A stretch of 64,000 nucleotides of DNA from CADEED01 sp963839685 (GTDB lineage: Bacteria; Pseudomonadota; Gammaproteobacteria; Steroidobacterales; Steroidobacteraceae). The notes beneath the pieces were generated by a model. The model ran no database searches. It saw only the letters and a program-made list of their open reading frames with translations, and had not been told where the DNA came from. Positions 19,060 through 28,074 of the stretch are shown here, in pieces. The stretch lies in the NCBI GenBank assembly GCA_963839685.1, contig CAWIVS010000011.1:1054001-1118000 (forward strand). The letters run 5' to 3'. Positions within the stretch are counted from its first letter, which is position 1; each line of letters opens with the position of its first letter. A program made the position numbers and the translations under genes.

Positions 19060-19864
19060 ACCAGTTCACGAGACCAGTCCAGGCCGTAATGAGGATCACC
19101 GCGCCGAATATGATGCGGTACCAGGCGAACGCGGCGAACGAATGACGGCTCACGAAGCGCAACAGCAGCTTGGTCACGGCGAGCGCGCTGACGAAGGACA
19201 CCACGCAGCTCAACACCAGTGGCGTCACATCCGTGGTGGCAAGCTCATGGCGCGCCTCCCACAAATCGAGCGCTGTCGCCGCCAGCAGTACCGGAATGGC
19301 GACGAAGAACGAGAATTCGGCCGCGGTCTTGCGCGACAAGCCGCACAACAGGCCGCCGATGATGGTCGCGCCCGAACGGCTGGTACCCGGAATGAGCGCC
19401 AAGGCCTGGAACAGCCCGAGTTTCAGCGCGTCGAGCGGCTGGAGCTCATCGACGCTCTGGATGCGTTCCTCGTGCTTGCGGCGCTCGGCCCAGAAAATGA
19501 TCACGCCGCCGACCACCAGCGCGATCGCGACCGCGATGGGATTGAACAACATCGCCTTGAGCTGAGCGCCGAAGATCAGCCCCAGCATCGCCAGCGGCAG
19601 GAATGCGATGAACATGTTGAGCACGAAGCGGCGCGAGATCGCGTCCTTGTGCACGGTGAACGCCGTATGCAGTAGCTTGGCGCGGAACTCCCAGCAAACC
19701 GCGAGGATGGCGGCGCCCTGGATGATGATGAGCTGGCGGTCGACGTACGCACCTTTCAGCCCGAGCAGATCGCGCGTGAGGATGAGGTGGCCGGTGCTGG
19801 AGATCGGCAGGAATTCAGTGATGCCTTCGACCAGTCCCAGGATGATCGCTTCGAGCCAGCTCAT
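19058..19864 (-). CDS. uppP: Undecaprenyl-diphosphatase UppP (BacA)
   Basis: This protein has 268 residues, normal length, with about eight membrane helices. It dephosphorylates undecaprenyl pyrophosphate to recycle the carrier lipid for cell-wall synthesis. Both active-site motifs are intact: EGITEFLPISSTGHLIL near the N-terminus and ALIPGTSRSGATI in the middle. Overproduction is known to give bacitracin resistance. It lies 45 bases downstream of cca on the same strand and is probably co-transcribed with it. The stop codon is inside the edge of an inverted repeat. Confidence 0.96.
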   Translation of the reverse strand: MSWLEAIILGLVEGITEFLPISSTGHLILTRDLLGLKGAYVDRQLIIIQGAAILAVCWEFRAKLLHTAFTVHKDAISRRFVLNMFIAFLPLAMLGLIFGAQLKAMLFNPIAVAIALVVGGVIIFWAERRKHEERIQSVDELQPLDALKLGLFQALALIPGTSRSGATIIGGLLCGLSRKTAAEFSFFVAIPVLLAATALDLWEARHELATTDVTPLVLSCVVSFVSALAVTKLLLRFVSRHSFAAFAWYRIIFGAVILITAWTGLVNW

Positions 19865-19909
19865 GCACGCCTTTTCCGAGTGAGGGCGCGCAAGTGTACA
19901 GAACCTTCG

Positions 19910-21133
19910 TTATTGGGAGGCTTTCAGTTGTTCGATGGCGGCGATCCGCCGCCTGCGCAGCTCCTGGCCGATCTGCTCGCCGGAGAGGCCCTGGCGTTCC
20001 CCTTCCGAAAGCATCACGGCCGCGGCGCGCTCGCGCGCGTCGGCAAAGAAGGCACGTTGTGGATAGTCGCGCGCCTCGAAGCCCTTGCGACCGCGCGCAT
20101 CCGCCTCGCAGGCCAGCAACATGTCCGCGAACCGTTCCGGCCGGCGCAGCGCGTCGCAACCCTCGAGCGTCTTGAGCACGGTTTCGGCGCGCAACTCGAG
20201 GGCGCGATGCACGTGGGTGTGGTAACGCGCGGTGATCACCGCCAGCTCGCGCAGCTGGTTCGGGACGCGCAGCCGCGTGGCGAGTTGCTCGACCAGCGCG
20301 ACCCCGGCGTCTTCGTGCCCATGATGTGAGGGCAGGACCTCGGCGGGTGTCAGGCCCTTGCCGAGATCGTGCATCAACACGGCGAAGCGTACCGCGACGC
20401 CGCCGCCCAGCTTCACCGCCTCGCGCAATGCCAGTAACTGATGTACGCCGGTGTCGATTTCCGGGTGCCACTTTTCCGGCTGCGGCACGCCGAACAGGGC
20501 ATCGAGCTCCGGATAGACCACCTGCAACGCGCCGCACTCGCGCAACACGCTGATGAACACGTCCGGCCGCGCTTCACCCAGCGCCTTTTCGGTCTCGGCC
20601 CAGACGCGCTCGGCGACCAGGGCCTGGGCTTCGCCTGCTTCGACCATGCGCCGCATGAGCGCCAGCGTTTCGTCGGCGACGGTGAAGCCGAGCGGCGCGT
20701 AACGCGCTGCGAAGCGCGCCACGCGCAGGATGCGCACCGGGTCTTCCGCGAATGCCTCCGATACGTGGCGCAGCCGGCGCGCCTGCAGATCGCCGCGCCC
20801 ACCGTGAGGATCGATCACATTGCCGGCGGTATCCTCGGCCATCGCGTTGATGGTCAGGTCGCGCCGCCGCAGATCGTCCTCGAGAGTGACATCCGGAGAG
20901 AACTCGGTGGTGAAGCCGCGATAACCCGGCGCCACCTTGCGTTCCATGCGGGCGAGTGCGTGTTCTTCCTTGCTGACCGGATGCAGGAACACCGGAAAGT
21001 CGCGGCCTACCGGAATGTATCCGAGGCGTTCGAGCTCGGCCGGCGTGGCGCCCACGACCACCCAGTCGCGCTCCCGGACCTCGCGGCCGAGAAGCCGGTC
21101 CCGGACCGCGCCGCCCACCAAGTACACTTGCAT
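19910..21133 (-). CDS. cca: Multifunctional CCA tRNA nucleotidyltransferase
   Basis: This protein has 407 residues. It adds and repairs the CCA end of tRNA. It begins MQVYLVGGAVRDRLLGR with the catalytic RERDWVVVGAT, then DDLRRRDLTINAMAED, EDPVRILRVARFAARY and KWHPEIDTGVHQLLALREAV. The metal-dependent HD motif is in VLMHDLGKGLTP. This is the E. coli-type enzyme with a C-terminal HD phosphohydrolase domain, which has phosphatase and phosphodiesterase activity; this form is typical of gammaproteobacteria. It is divergent from the aminopeptidase gene with 6 bases between starts. Confidence 0.96.
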   Translation of the reverse strand: MQVYLVGGAVRDRLLGREVRERDWVVVGATPAELERLGYIPVGRDFPVFLHPVSKEEHALARMERKVAPGYRGFTTEFSPDVTLEDDLRRRDLTINAMAEDTAGNVIDPHGGRGDLQARRLRHVSEAFAEDPVRILRVARFAARYAPLGFTVADETLALMRRMVEAGEAQALVAERVWAETEKALGEARPDVFISVLRECGALQVVYPELDALFGVPQPEKWHPEIDTGVHQLLALREAVKLGGGVAVRFAVLMHDLGKGLTPAEVLPSHHGHEDAGVALVEQLATRLRVPNQLRELAVITARYHTHVHRALELRAETVLKTLEGCDALRRPERFADMLLACEADARGRKGFEARDYPQRAFFADARERAAAVMLSEGERQGLSGEQIGQELRRRRIAAIEQLKASQ

Positions 21134-21139
21134 TCACAC

Positions 21140-22184
21140 ATGTTACCCGACGTTCGCACAGGGGCCCTGCTCGCCGCATGCTTTGCCCTGCAGGGCTGTT
21201 ATGTGACGCAGGCGGCGCGCGGCCAGATGAAGGTCCTCAATGCGCGCGAACCCATCAGCGAGGTGCTGCAGGATCCCGCGGCGCCGGCCGATCTCAAGCA
21301 GCGCCTGGAAACCGTGCGCACGGCCCGTGAATTCGCCAGCCGCGAGCTCGGACTGCCTAACAACAAGAGCTACACGAGTTATGCGGACCTGGGCCGCGAG
21401 TACGTGGTCTGGAACGTGGTTGCGACGCCGGAGTTCTCGGTGGAGCCGCGCGAATGGTGCTTTCCCATCGTCGGTTGCGTGGCCTACCGGGGCTACTTCA
21501 ACGAGCGCAAGGCCAGCCGAATTCGCCGCCAAACTGCGCGCGCAGGGACTCGAGGCCATCGTCGATGGCGTGCCCGCCTATTCGACGCTGGGCAAATTCA
21601 ACGACCCGATCCTCAGCACGATGCTGTCCTACGGCGACGATGAGCTCGCCTCGATCATCTTTCACGAGCTCTCGCACCAGGTCGTCTACATCCCCGACGA
21701 CACCTCGTTCAACGAAGCTTTCGCGGTGACCGTCGAACAGGAAGGACTGGCACGCTGGCTCAGGGCACGCGGGCGCGAGGCGGACCTCACGCGGCACCTC
21801 CAGCGCCGTCAACGCGAAGCGCAGGCCATGCGCCTCATTTCGCAGTACCGCGGCCAGTTGGACACGTTGTATGGCAGTGGGCTTGCGCCCGCGGACATGC
21901 GCCGCCGCAAGGCCGAGGTGTTCGCCGCGATGGTGGACGAGCTCGAGGCGCTCGATGCGCATTTCGGCATGAAATCAAGACTGGCCGCGGAGCTCGCCGC
22001 GGCGCCCAACAACGCGCGGCTCGCCTCGCTCGCGACTTACTACGAGTGTGTACCCGGATTCCAGCGCGTGCTCGCGGAGCAGCAGCACGACCTGCCGAAG
22101 TTCTACGGCGCGGTGCACGAGCTCGCCAGGCTGCCGAAAGAGCAGCGTCACGCGCAGCTTTGCGCGGGCGCGAAGTCGCCCTGA
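21140..22184 (+). CDS. Putative zinc aminopeptidase lipoprotein (frameshifted in this sequence)
   Basis: The start ATG 21140 gives a lipoprotein-like leader (ALLAACFALQGCYVTQAA), then SRELGLPNNKSYTSYADLGR and VVATPEFSVEPREWCFPIVG, as in the Pfam Aminopep family (PF10023). The frame changes near 21515 (AAGGCCAGCCGAATTC, one extra base) and continues as AEFAAKLRAQGLEAIVDGV, AYSTLGKFNDPILSTML and the zinc motif IIFHELSHQVVY with NEAFAVTVEQEG. The joined protein is ~347 residues, the expected size. Peptidase activity is predicted for this family but little tested. Its stop overlaps the next start (TGATG). Confidence 0.75.
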
Positions 22185-23236
22185 TGCGACGCGTCGCGCC
22201 AACTCCTGCCGGGACTGCTGCTGGCGCTGGGCGCTTCCGTCGCGAACGCGGCGCCGCTCGGCGACAACACCGTGAAGCTCCTGCCCTCGAAGTTACGCCT
22301 GCTGCAGAACATCGGCCCACTGCGTTTCACGCGGCACGAATCGCTATAGTGACCGTCGCCTCGGCCGATCTTTTGGATACGGTGTCAGCGGCATATCGCT
22401 CACCATTTACGTGTACGACTACGGTCTGACCGATATTCCGGACGGACCGGATTCGGTGCCCGCCTGCGAGCAATTCGAACGCGCCAAGCACGAGATCGCA
22501 TACGGCGGCAATTACCAGAACGTGGTGCTTCGCGAGCAGTCGACCCGGCGCATGCGGGTGGGCGGCGCGGTCGCGCCGCTGGTGCGCGAGGCGCACTACG
22601 AGCTGGACCGCAACGGCATTCACGCGGTCTCGATATTGTGGCTCACCGCCGCGGATGGCTATTTCGTGAAACTGAGACTGTCGTTGCGCGGCGAGGTCGC
22701 CGACGAGCTGAACGACGCGCGTGACCAGATCCTGGTGGAGTTGGCCGACGCATTCGCCGAGCGGCCGGCGCGGCCGGCGAGCGCAACGACGGCATCGCAA
22801 CCAGAGTCCAGCATCGAAGTCGATCCCGGGAATGACCCGGCAGAAGCCCAGCTTTGGGTGACCTACGCGAGCGAGCTGCTGAAGGCTTCGCGCGAGGCGC
22901 CCGGGAGGAATGCCGCCGTGCGGCGGGCCGTTGCGGCCGACGTTCACCACCGAGCTGGCCGCGCGCGGCGGCGCATTGCGCGAGTACCTGGCGCGCGAAA
23001 CCCGGCCGCCGGGATATTTCGCGCAGCTGGCAAGCATCGAGGCCGCCGGATTCTTCGACGAATACGTGTGGTACTACCTGCGCGATGTCGAGATCGACAA
23101 GACACCGCCCGCCGGGCTCGATCTCGCCGCCTTCGAAGTCTTTCGTCAGCAGGAACTCGCCACGCATGTCGTCAAGACTTCGGCGCGCGTAAAGATGAAT
23201 TCGGTGCAGCTGTTGCCGCTCATACCGGCGCCCTGA
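22184..23236 (+). CDS. Exported protein of unknown function (three frame changes)
   Basis: ATG 22184 overlaps the previous stop. The product reads as one protein only if three frame changes are accepted. There is a signal peptide in the second frame (LLPGLLLALGASVANAAPLG). A change near 22332 leads to RSFGYGVSGISLTIYVYDYG and PDGPDSVPACEQFERAKHEI. A change near 22905 leads to PTFTTELAARGGALREYLAR and FFDEYVWYYLRDVEID, ending at 23236. Each step is +1, and the total length (1053 bases) fits exactly three inserted bases. I do not recognise the family. It is probably a periplasmic partner of the upstream aminopeptidase, by position only. Confidence 0.55.
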
Positions 23237-23342
23237 CTGCACGCTTCGGCGGATTTATGTCGCGTCGCCGGGCGACATTATCGAGATTGGGATGGCCTGC
23301 GCATGTGGCCCATTGCGCGCGTGCCATGATCGTGTCGCGAGG

Positions 23343-24075
23343 ATGACGCGTCACATGCGATTTCGACTGAAGCCCAAAACATTCCTGGATGCGTCGCGCC
23401 GCGATTGGCAATTCGCAGCCTTTGGCTGGCTGCTGCGCCATTGCGGGGGCTACGCGAAATTCCTCGAGACCACACTGGTTCTGCCGACCGAGCAACACTT
23501 CCCGGATCGCGGCATGAAGGGACATGCGGCCGTTTCGGCGCTGTTCCATCGCGTGCGCGATCACGCCGGCATGGCGGACTGGCCGTGCGCGATCGAAGTC
23601 GAGTCCGGCGAGCCGCGCGAGGTGGCTGCGGACAGCGCCGGAATCCGCGTATTCACCTATCGGCGTGGCGGCCTCGAGCCGGTGTCGCTGGTAGCCGGAT
23701 TTGCCTGCAATCTCGCGCGGTTATCTCATCGAGACCTTCGACGAAGCGACGCCGGGCGGTGACACCTGGCGCGAATCCATGGGCGAGCTCGCCGCGGTTT
23801 TCATCGGATTCGGGGTTTTCATGGCCAACTCCGCGGCGCGGCAGGGTCACCACCGACTCAGCGAAGGTGAGCTGGCGCACGCGCTGGCGATGTTCTGCCT
23901 GCTGCGACAGTTGCCGACCGAAAGCGCCGATCCGCACCTCAATCCGCACCTGCGCAAGCACCTGCGGCTCGCCACGCGCGACCTGGCGCAGTACGAGGTC
24001 CAGTTCCAGAAGTTGCGCGCCACGCTGCCGGTCATCTCCTCAGAGCCGACGGCCTTGCCAACGCGCGCGAATTGA
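23343..24075 (+). CDS. Conserved-looking protein of unknown function (frameshifted)
   Basis: Start ATG 23343 or 23355. The first frame (RFRLKPKTFLDASRRDWQFA, AAFGWLLRHCGGYAKFLETT, VESGEPREVAADSAG) ends after FACNLAR. The sense continues in the next frame from about 23720 as YLIETFDEATPGGDTWRES and GFGVFMANSAARQGHHRLS, to a stop at 24075. One extra base in GCGCGGTTATC explains it. Joined length is ~243 residues. No signal peptide or membrane helix is evident, so it is probably cytoplasmic. I do not recognise a named domain. Confidence 0.55.
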
Positions 24076-24104
24076 TTCTGGTCGGACGCTAAACTCGCGC
24101 GGCC

Positions 24105-25298
24105 ATGAGCCGCCGTGTCCTTTACTGTCTGGCATGCCTGGCGTGGCTGGCGCGCGCGCAAGCTGCCGACTCGATTGCGTTCTGGGACGTGCCGCAGCGC
24201 GGCGCCAATTGTTTCAACGAAGCACCACCCGACGCGGCGTATTTCCAGGCGCTACGCGCTTATGGCGCGACCTGGGTGCGTCTCACGTACAGCAAATGGC
24301 CAGCTTCCGGAACTGGCGTGCGGCGCGGTGATTTTCTCGCTGGAAATCTCGATGACTATCGCGCGCTGGTGCGCGAGGACCTGGAGACGCTGCGCACCGT
24401 GCTCGATCGCGCGCATGCCGCGGGACTGCGGGTGGTGCTGGTACCGCTCGAATTGCCGGGCGCACGCTGGGTGCAGCAGAACGACGGCAAATTCGACGAT
24501 CGGTTGTGGAGCGACCAGGAATTCTGGCGCCAGGCGGGCGCGTTCTGGCGCGACCTGGCGGCGGCGCTGCGCCACCATCCGGCCATCGCGGCCTACAACC
24601 TCATCAACGAGCCCGTGCCGGAGTTGCACGGTGGGCTCGACGAACACGCCGCGCCCGAGACCATGCGCAACTGGTACCAACAGGCGCGCGGGACGACGCG
24701 CGACCTGCCGGGGTTTTATGAGTCGCTGCTCAAGGAAATACGGGCCGTCGATGCGCACACCCCGGTCATGCTGGATGCCGGTTTCTATGCCGCGGCGGAC
24801 GCCTGGAGTTACTGGCCGGCGGCGCTGGCCGATGCGCGGCTGCTGTACGCGTATCACATGTACGAGCCCTGGGCCGCCACCAGCGCGGCGAATCTCAAGC
24901 GCAAGACGCCGCATCGATATCCCGGCGAGGTGCCGTTCGGACGCGGCGCGGCGCGGTGGAACGCGACCAGCATCGAAGGCTATTTGCAACAACCCATGGA
25001 TTGGGCGCGCCGGCATGGCGTCGCCCCGAACCGGCTGGTGGCAGCGGAGTTCGGCTGCATGCGCCGATGGCCGGATTGCCCGCGGTATCTCGAAGACGTG
25101 TTGCGCGCGCTCGAGGCCGATGGCGTGCATTGGGCGTTCTATTCGTTCCGCGAATCCTGGGACGGCATGGATTACGAGCTGGGCGCGGACAAGCTGCCCT
25201 GGCAGTACTGGGAAGCGCTGGAGCAGGGCAGGCCCTACGAACTGAAACGCGGCCCGAACCCGGTCTTCGACCCTATCTACCGGCGCCTGCGCCGGTGA
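24105..25298 (+). CDS. Glycoside hydrolase, GH5-like cellulase fold, exported
   Basis: This protein has 397 residues. A signal peptide ends near ARAQA-AD. The rest is a TIM-barrel glycosidase. FWDVPQRGANCFNEAP and TWVRLTYSKWPASG are at the start, the acid/base Glu is in AAYNLINEPVPEL (about residue 173), and the likely nucleophile Glu is in LVAAEFGCMRRWPDC. Aromatic residues WAFYSFRESWDGMDYEL line the last strand. The substrate is unknown; the family acts on beta-glucans, mannans and related sugars. It is followed after 85 bases by another exported-protein gene on the same strand. Confidence 0.85.
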   Translation: MSRRVLYCLACLAWLARAQAADSIAFWDVPQRGANCFNEAPPDAAYFQALRAYGATWVRLTYSKWPASGTGVRRGDFLAGNLDDYRALVREDLETLRTVLDRAHAAGLRVVLVPLELPGARWVQQNDGKFDDRLWSDQEFWRQAGAFWRDLAAALRHHPAIAAYNLINEPVPELHGGLDEHAAPETMRNWYQQARGTTRDLPGFYESLLKEIRAVDAHTPVMLDAGFYAAADAWSYWPAALADARLLYAYHMYEPWAATSAANLKRKTPHRYPGEVPFGRGAARWNATSIEGYLQQPMDWARRHGVAPNRLVAAEFGCMRRWPDCPRYLEDVLRALEADGVHWAFYSFRESWDGMDYELGADKLPWQYWEALEQGRPYELKRGPNPVFDPIYRRLRR

Positions 25299-25383
25299 GG
25301 CCGGCAAACCGCAATCCGTGAAACAAACGCGCATTGACCGGCCGGGGTGGCGCGGCGACGCTGGGCTCCTGTGAGGAGTCGCC

Positions 25384-26130
25384 ATGAGAAGCCTGTCATT
25401 GACCGCGTTCTGCGCGCTGCTCGGATCGCTGTTGGTGAGTGCAGCTGAAGAAGACCCGCGCGCCGGCTGCGCCGCCCAAGCGCGGCAATTCGATTTCTGG
25501 GTCGGACGCTGGCACGTCACCGAAAAAGGAAAGCCGGCCGGCATCAACCACATCGAACGCATCCTCGGCGGATGCGCGCTGCTCGAGAACTGGAGCGGCG
25601 CGAAAGGTGGCAGCGGAAAGAGTCTGAATTTCTTCGACCGCGACGATGGCCTGTGGCATCAGACCTGGATCGATGGCACCGGCGGCGCGCTGTTCCTCGC
25701 GGGCCGCTTCGAAAACGGCGTCATGCGCATGCAAGGCGAGCGGCCCGCCAGCGGCGAGAATCCCGCAACGCGCCATCGCATCACCTGGACGCCGCTCGGT
25801 GATGGAAAGTTGCGCCAGGTGTGGGAGACGACACCCACCGGCAAGGACGCCTGGACCGTGGTGTTCGACGGTCTGTACGAGCCGGCGAACTGGCTGGGCG
25901 CCGTTCGGGAAGAGCCACCAGGAATCGCAATCCGTGAAAGGTACCCGTGGCGCTGCGGTGCAATCATGCGCCGGGCGCGACCGCGCCCAACTTGCCGCGC
26001 GACTCACATGAAAACTTCAGTTTCTGAACTCAGGACCCGCGCCCGAGAAAGGCGGTCGCGGGTCGGCCCGGCCGCCGTCGCAACTCGCGCGCACCAGCGC
26101 CGCGTGCGCGCAGCACACGCCACAACGTGA
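25384..26130 (+). CDS. Exported DUF1579-like protein; C-terminus uncertain
   Basis: ATG 25384 follows a good GAGGAGT site. A signal peptide (SLTAFCALLGSLLVSAAEED) is followed by a domain of ~150 residues: RQFDFWVGRWHVTEKG, ILGGCALLENWSG, LNFFDRDDGLWHQTWIDGTG and DAWTVVFDGLYEP. This is the pattern of DUF1579-like, lipocalin-type beta proteins. After DGLYEPAN the sequence turns Arg-rich and overlaps the convergent AraC gene by about 100 bases. The last ~70 residues are therefore doubtful and the true stop may lie near 25940 in another frame. Confidence 0.65.
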   Translation: MRSLSLTAFCALLGSLLVSAAEEDPRAGCAAQARQFDFWVGRWHVTEKGKPAGINHIERILGGCALLENWSGAKGGSGKSLNFFDRDDGLWHQTWIDGTGGALFLAGRFENGVMRMQGERPASGENPATRHRITWTPLGDGKLRQVWETTPTGKDAWTVVFDGLYEPANWLGAVREEPPGIAIRERYPWRCGAIMRRARPRPTCRATHMKTSVSELRTRARERRSRVGPAAVATRAHQRRVRAAHATT

Positions 26131-26968
26131 TGCGCGACAGTCCGACCCTGTCGGCGATCTCGCCGGCGCTCAGCGTCGTGGATTCGGCGAGCGCCAGCGC
26201 GCGGCGCGTGCGCAGGTCACGCAGCCAGGCTACCGGCGTGCAGCCGTGTGCGATGCGGAACAGCCGCAGGAAATGAAACCGTGACAGGTGCGCGGCCGCG
26301 GCGATGTCCTGCAGCGAGATCTCGTCCTGCAGGTGTTCGTGCATGAAGTCCGTGGCCCATGCGAGCCTGCGCAGGATTTCGGCGCGCTGGCCGGCGCGAG
26401 CCGAGGCAAGCTCGGCGGCCAGCGGCGCACGCGGCCGTTGTGCGCGCATCAGGCGCGTCAGCAAGAACTGGCATTGCTCCTCCAGCCAGTGCTCATCGCG
26501 CACTCCCGCGCCGATGGAACGTTGCAGGTATCGAATCACCGGCGAGACGCTGGCATCGTGGGGACGGAGTGTTTCCTCGAACTCGACCGGGACGGAAACA
26601 CCGGGTGGCCCGTCGTCGAGTGCCTGACCCAGCTTGCGCTGCAGTCCGCCTGCGACTTCGGGCGCGAGACCCGGCCGGAAGAAAACCGAAAAACTGTACG
26701 CCCTGGAGGGCACATCGAGCACGCTGCCGTAAACGCGACCTTCGTTGAGCAGCAGAAAGGTGTCGTCGCTCACCGTGATGCGACGCCGGTTCACAAAATA
26801 GGTCTCGGTGCCGCGCGCGATGCACTTCAGTGACAGGGTCTGTCGAAACAGCGGGTATTCCGCACGGTGCGTGGTAAAGCAAACGATGCAGTTTTCGCGG
26901 CCCCAGTGGCGATAGAACTCGCGCCGGTACGCCGCATTACGCGGCGTCGCGGGCAGGACGTCGGGCAT
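26030..26968 (-). CDS. AraC-family transcriptional regulator
   Basis: I chose ATG 26968 (MPDVLPATPRNAAYRREFYR). Extension to a TTG at 27067 is possible but adds a segment unlike the rest. The product has ~312 residues. The N-terminal part is a cupin-like sensing region (TETYFVNRRRITVSDDTFLL). The C-terminal AraC HTH has DEISLQDIAAAAHLSRFHFL, RLFRIAHGCTPVAWL and a second helix-turn-helix AGEIADRVGLSRITLWRVLR. The last helix ends in an Arg/Gly-rich tail rather than the usual GYxSxSYFSRxF motif, so the end may also be affected by a frame error. The regulated genes are unknown. Confidence 0.8.
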   Translation of the reverse strand: MPDVLPATPRNAAYRREFYRHWGRENCIVCFTTHRAEYPLFRQTLSLKCIARGTETYFVNRRRITVSDDTFLLLNEGRVYGSVLDVPSRAYSFSVFFRPGLAPEVAGGLQRKLGQALDDGPPGVSVPVEFEETLRPHDASVSPVIRYLQRSIGAGVRDEHWLEEQCQFLLTRLMRAQRPRAPLAAELASARAGQRAEILRRLAWATDFMHEHLQDEISLQDIAAAAHLSRFHFLRLFRIAHGCTPVAWLRDLRTRRALALAESTTLSAGEIADRVGLSRITLWRVLRARGAGARELRRRPGRPATAFLGRGS

Positions 26969-27077
26969 TTCCGTGACGATCACGCCGCCATGGTTCGGCG
27001 TCGCTGTGGCGCCGTCAAGGCGACAATGTTTCAGCCATTGCGGCTCGCGGTGTCGTTTGCGCGACAACCGCGCGCGG

Positions 27078-27428
27078 CTACTTCGGAGCGCGGGGCGCGA
27101 ACACGTCGACTGACAGGGTCACGGTGCGCGATTCACTGGGATCGAGCGCACCGACACCCACCACCTTGCGGGCCACTTCCTCGCCGCGATCGTTGCGGAT
27201 CGAGACCACGACCGAGTATTCCCACGAGTCGGCGCCCTCGGGATTCCGGAATGCGCCCTCCACGCGCAGCGCGGAAAACGTCGGCTGGGCCCGCCGGTCG
27301 ACGAGCGAACTGGGATCGAATCGCAGATGGTGCTGGCAACCCGGGCAGACGCTGGCGCTCTCCAGGATCGTTGTCTTGCAATGCGGACAGATCCTGGTCT
27401 TGCCGGGTACCGCAACACGGCCGTTCAT
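27078..27428 (-). CDS. Zinc-ribbon protein of unknown function
   Basis: This protein has 116 residues. A zinc ribbon near the N-terminus has two Cys pairs (RICPHCKTTI and SVCPGCQHHL). A beta-rich domain of ~75 residues follows (TFSALRVEGAFRNPEGADSW, YSVVVSIRNDRGEEVARKV, TVTLSVDVFAP) that resembles a FxLYD/CARDB-like fold. It starts 7 bases after the bactofilin stop and is clearly in the same operon, so it may act with the bactofilin polymer. No signal peptide is present. Confidence 0.75.
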   Translation of the reverse strand: MNGRVAVPGKTRICPHCKTTILESASVCPGCQHHLRFDPSSLVDRRAQPTFSALRVEGAFRNPEGADSWEYSVVVSIRNDRGEEVARKVVGVGALDPSESRTVTLSVDVFAPRAPK

Positions 27429-27435
27429 GCGTTCG

Positions 27436-27912
27436 TCAGTGCTTGGGCTTTTCGTCCCAACCGAACTCCGCCTTGCCGCGCATGCGTGAACCCGCCGCCA
27501 CGGTGAGGGAGCCGGCTTTCAGCTCGCCGTTGAGCACACCGGTCTGCAGCAGTTCGACACGCGACGCGGCATCGATGTTGCCGTCCAGCTGCCCGCCGAT
27601 GATCACGGTGTCGGCCTTGACGCCACCGGTCAGGTGCGCGCCGGCCTCGATCGTCAGATTGCCCTGAACGTTGACATCGCCCTTGAATTCCCCGGCGATG
27701 CGGACATGGCCCGCGCCCTCGATCTTGCCCTCGATGGTGAGCCCGGAAGCAATGATGGACTCTTTCGCCACTCCATCCGCGCGATGCTGCGGAGCGGCCG
27801 GCCGCGCGGCCGGCTCGCCGACAGCGGCGAGCGTGGCTACCTTCTCGGGCGCCTTCAAGGCAGGTTCCGGTGTGCCCTGTTCCCGGCCGAATTGATCCTT
27901 CCACAATGCCAT
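27436..27912 (-). CDS. Bactofilin (polymer-forming cytoskeletal protein)
   Basis: The start ATG 27912 (MALWKDQFGREQGTPEPALK) has AGGAGG eight bases upstream; an upstream ATG at 27996 lacks this. The product has 158 residues: a Pro/Ala-rich N-terminal tail of ~50 residues, then the bactofilin beta-helix with hydrophobic repeats (IIASGLTIEGKIEGAG, VRIAGEFKGDVNVQGNLTIE, ADTVIIGGQLDGNIDAASRV, LLQTGVLNGELKAGSLTVAA). Bactofilins form filaments at membranes and help cell shape and wall placement. It is followed directly by the zinc-ribbon gene. Confidence 0.92.
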   Translation of the reverse strand: MALWKDQFGREQGTPEPALKAPEKVATLAAVGEPAARPAAPQHRADGVAKESIIASGLTIEGKIEGAGHVRIAGEFKGDVNVQGNLTIEAGAHLTGGVKADTVIIGGQLDGNIDAASRVELLQTGVLNGELKAGSLTVAAGSRMRGKAEFGWDEKPKH

Positions 27913-28074
27913 GACGAACCTCCTGTGCCTGAAACCCGTGTCGACCGTGTGCGATCGTTGACCGTAAGTACACAGCGGAGTCTGGATGTCAAACATCTCG
28001 AGATGTCGGGAAGCGCCGACAAATGCTACGCCGCCTGGGCGCCTGGCGTCGCGAAAGAATAGCCCGTGAGCGTG

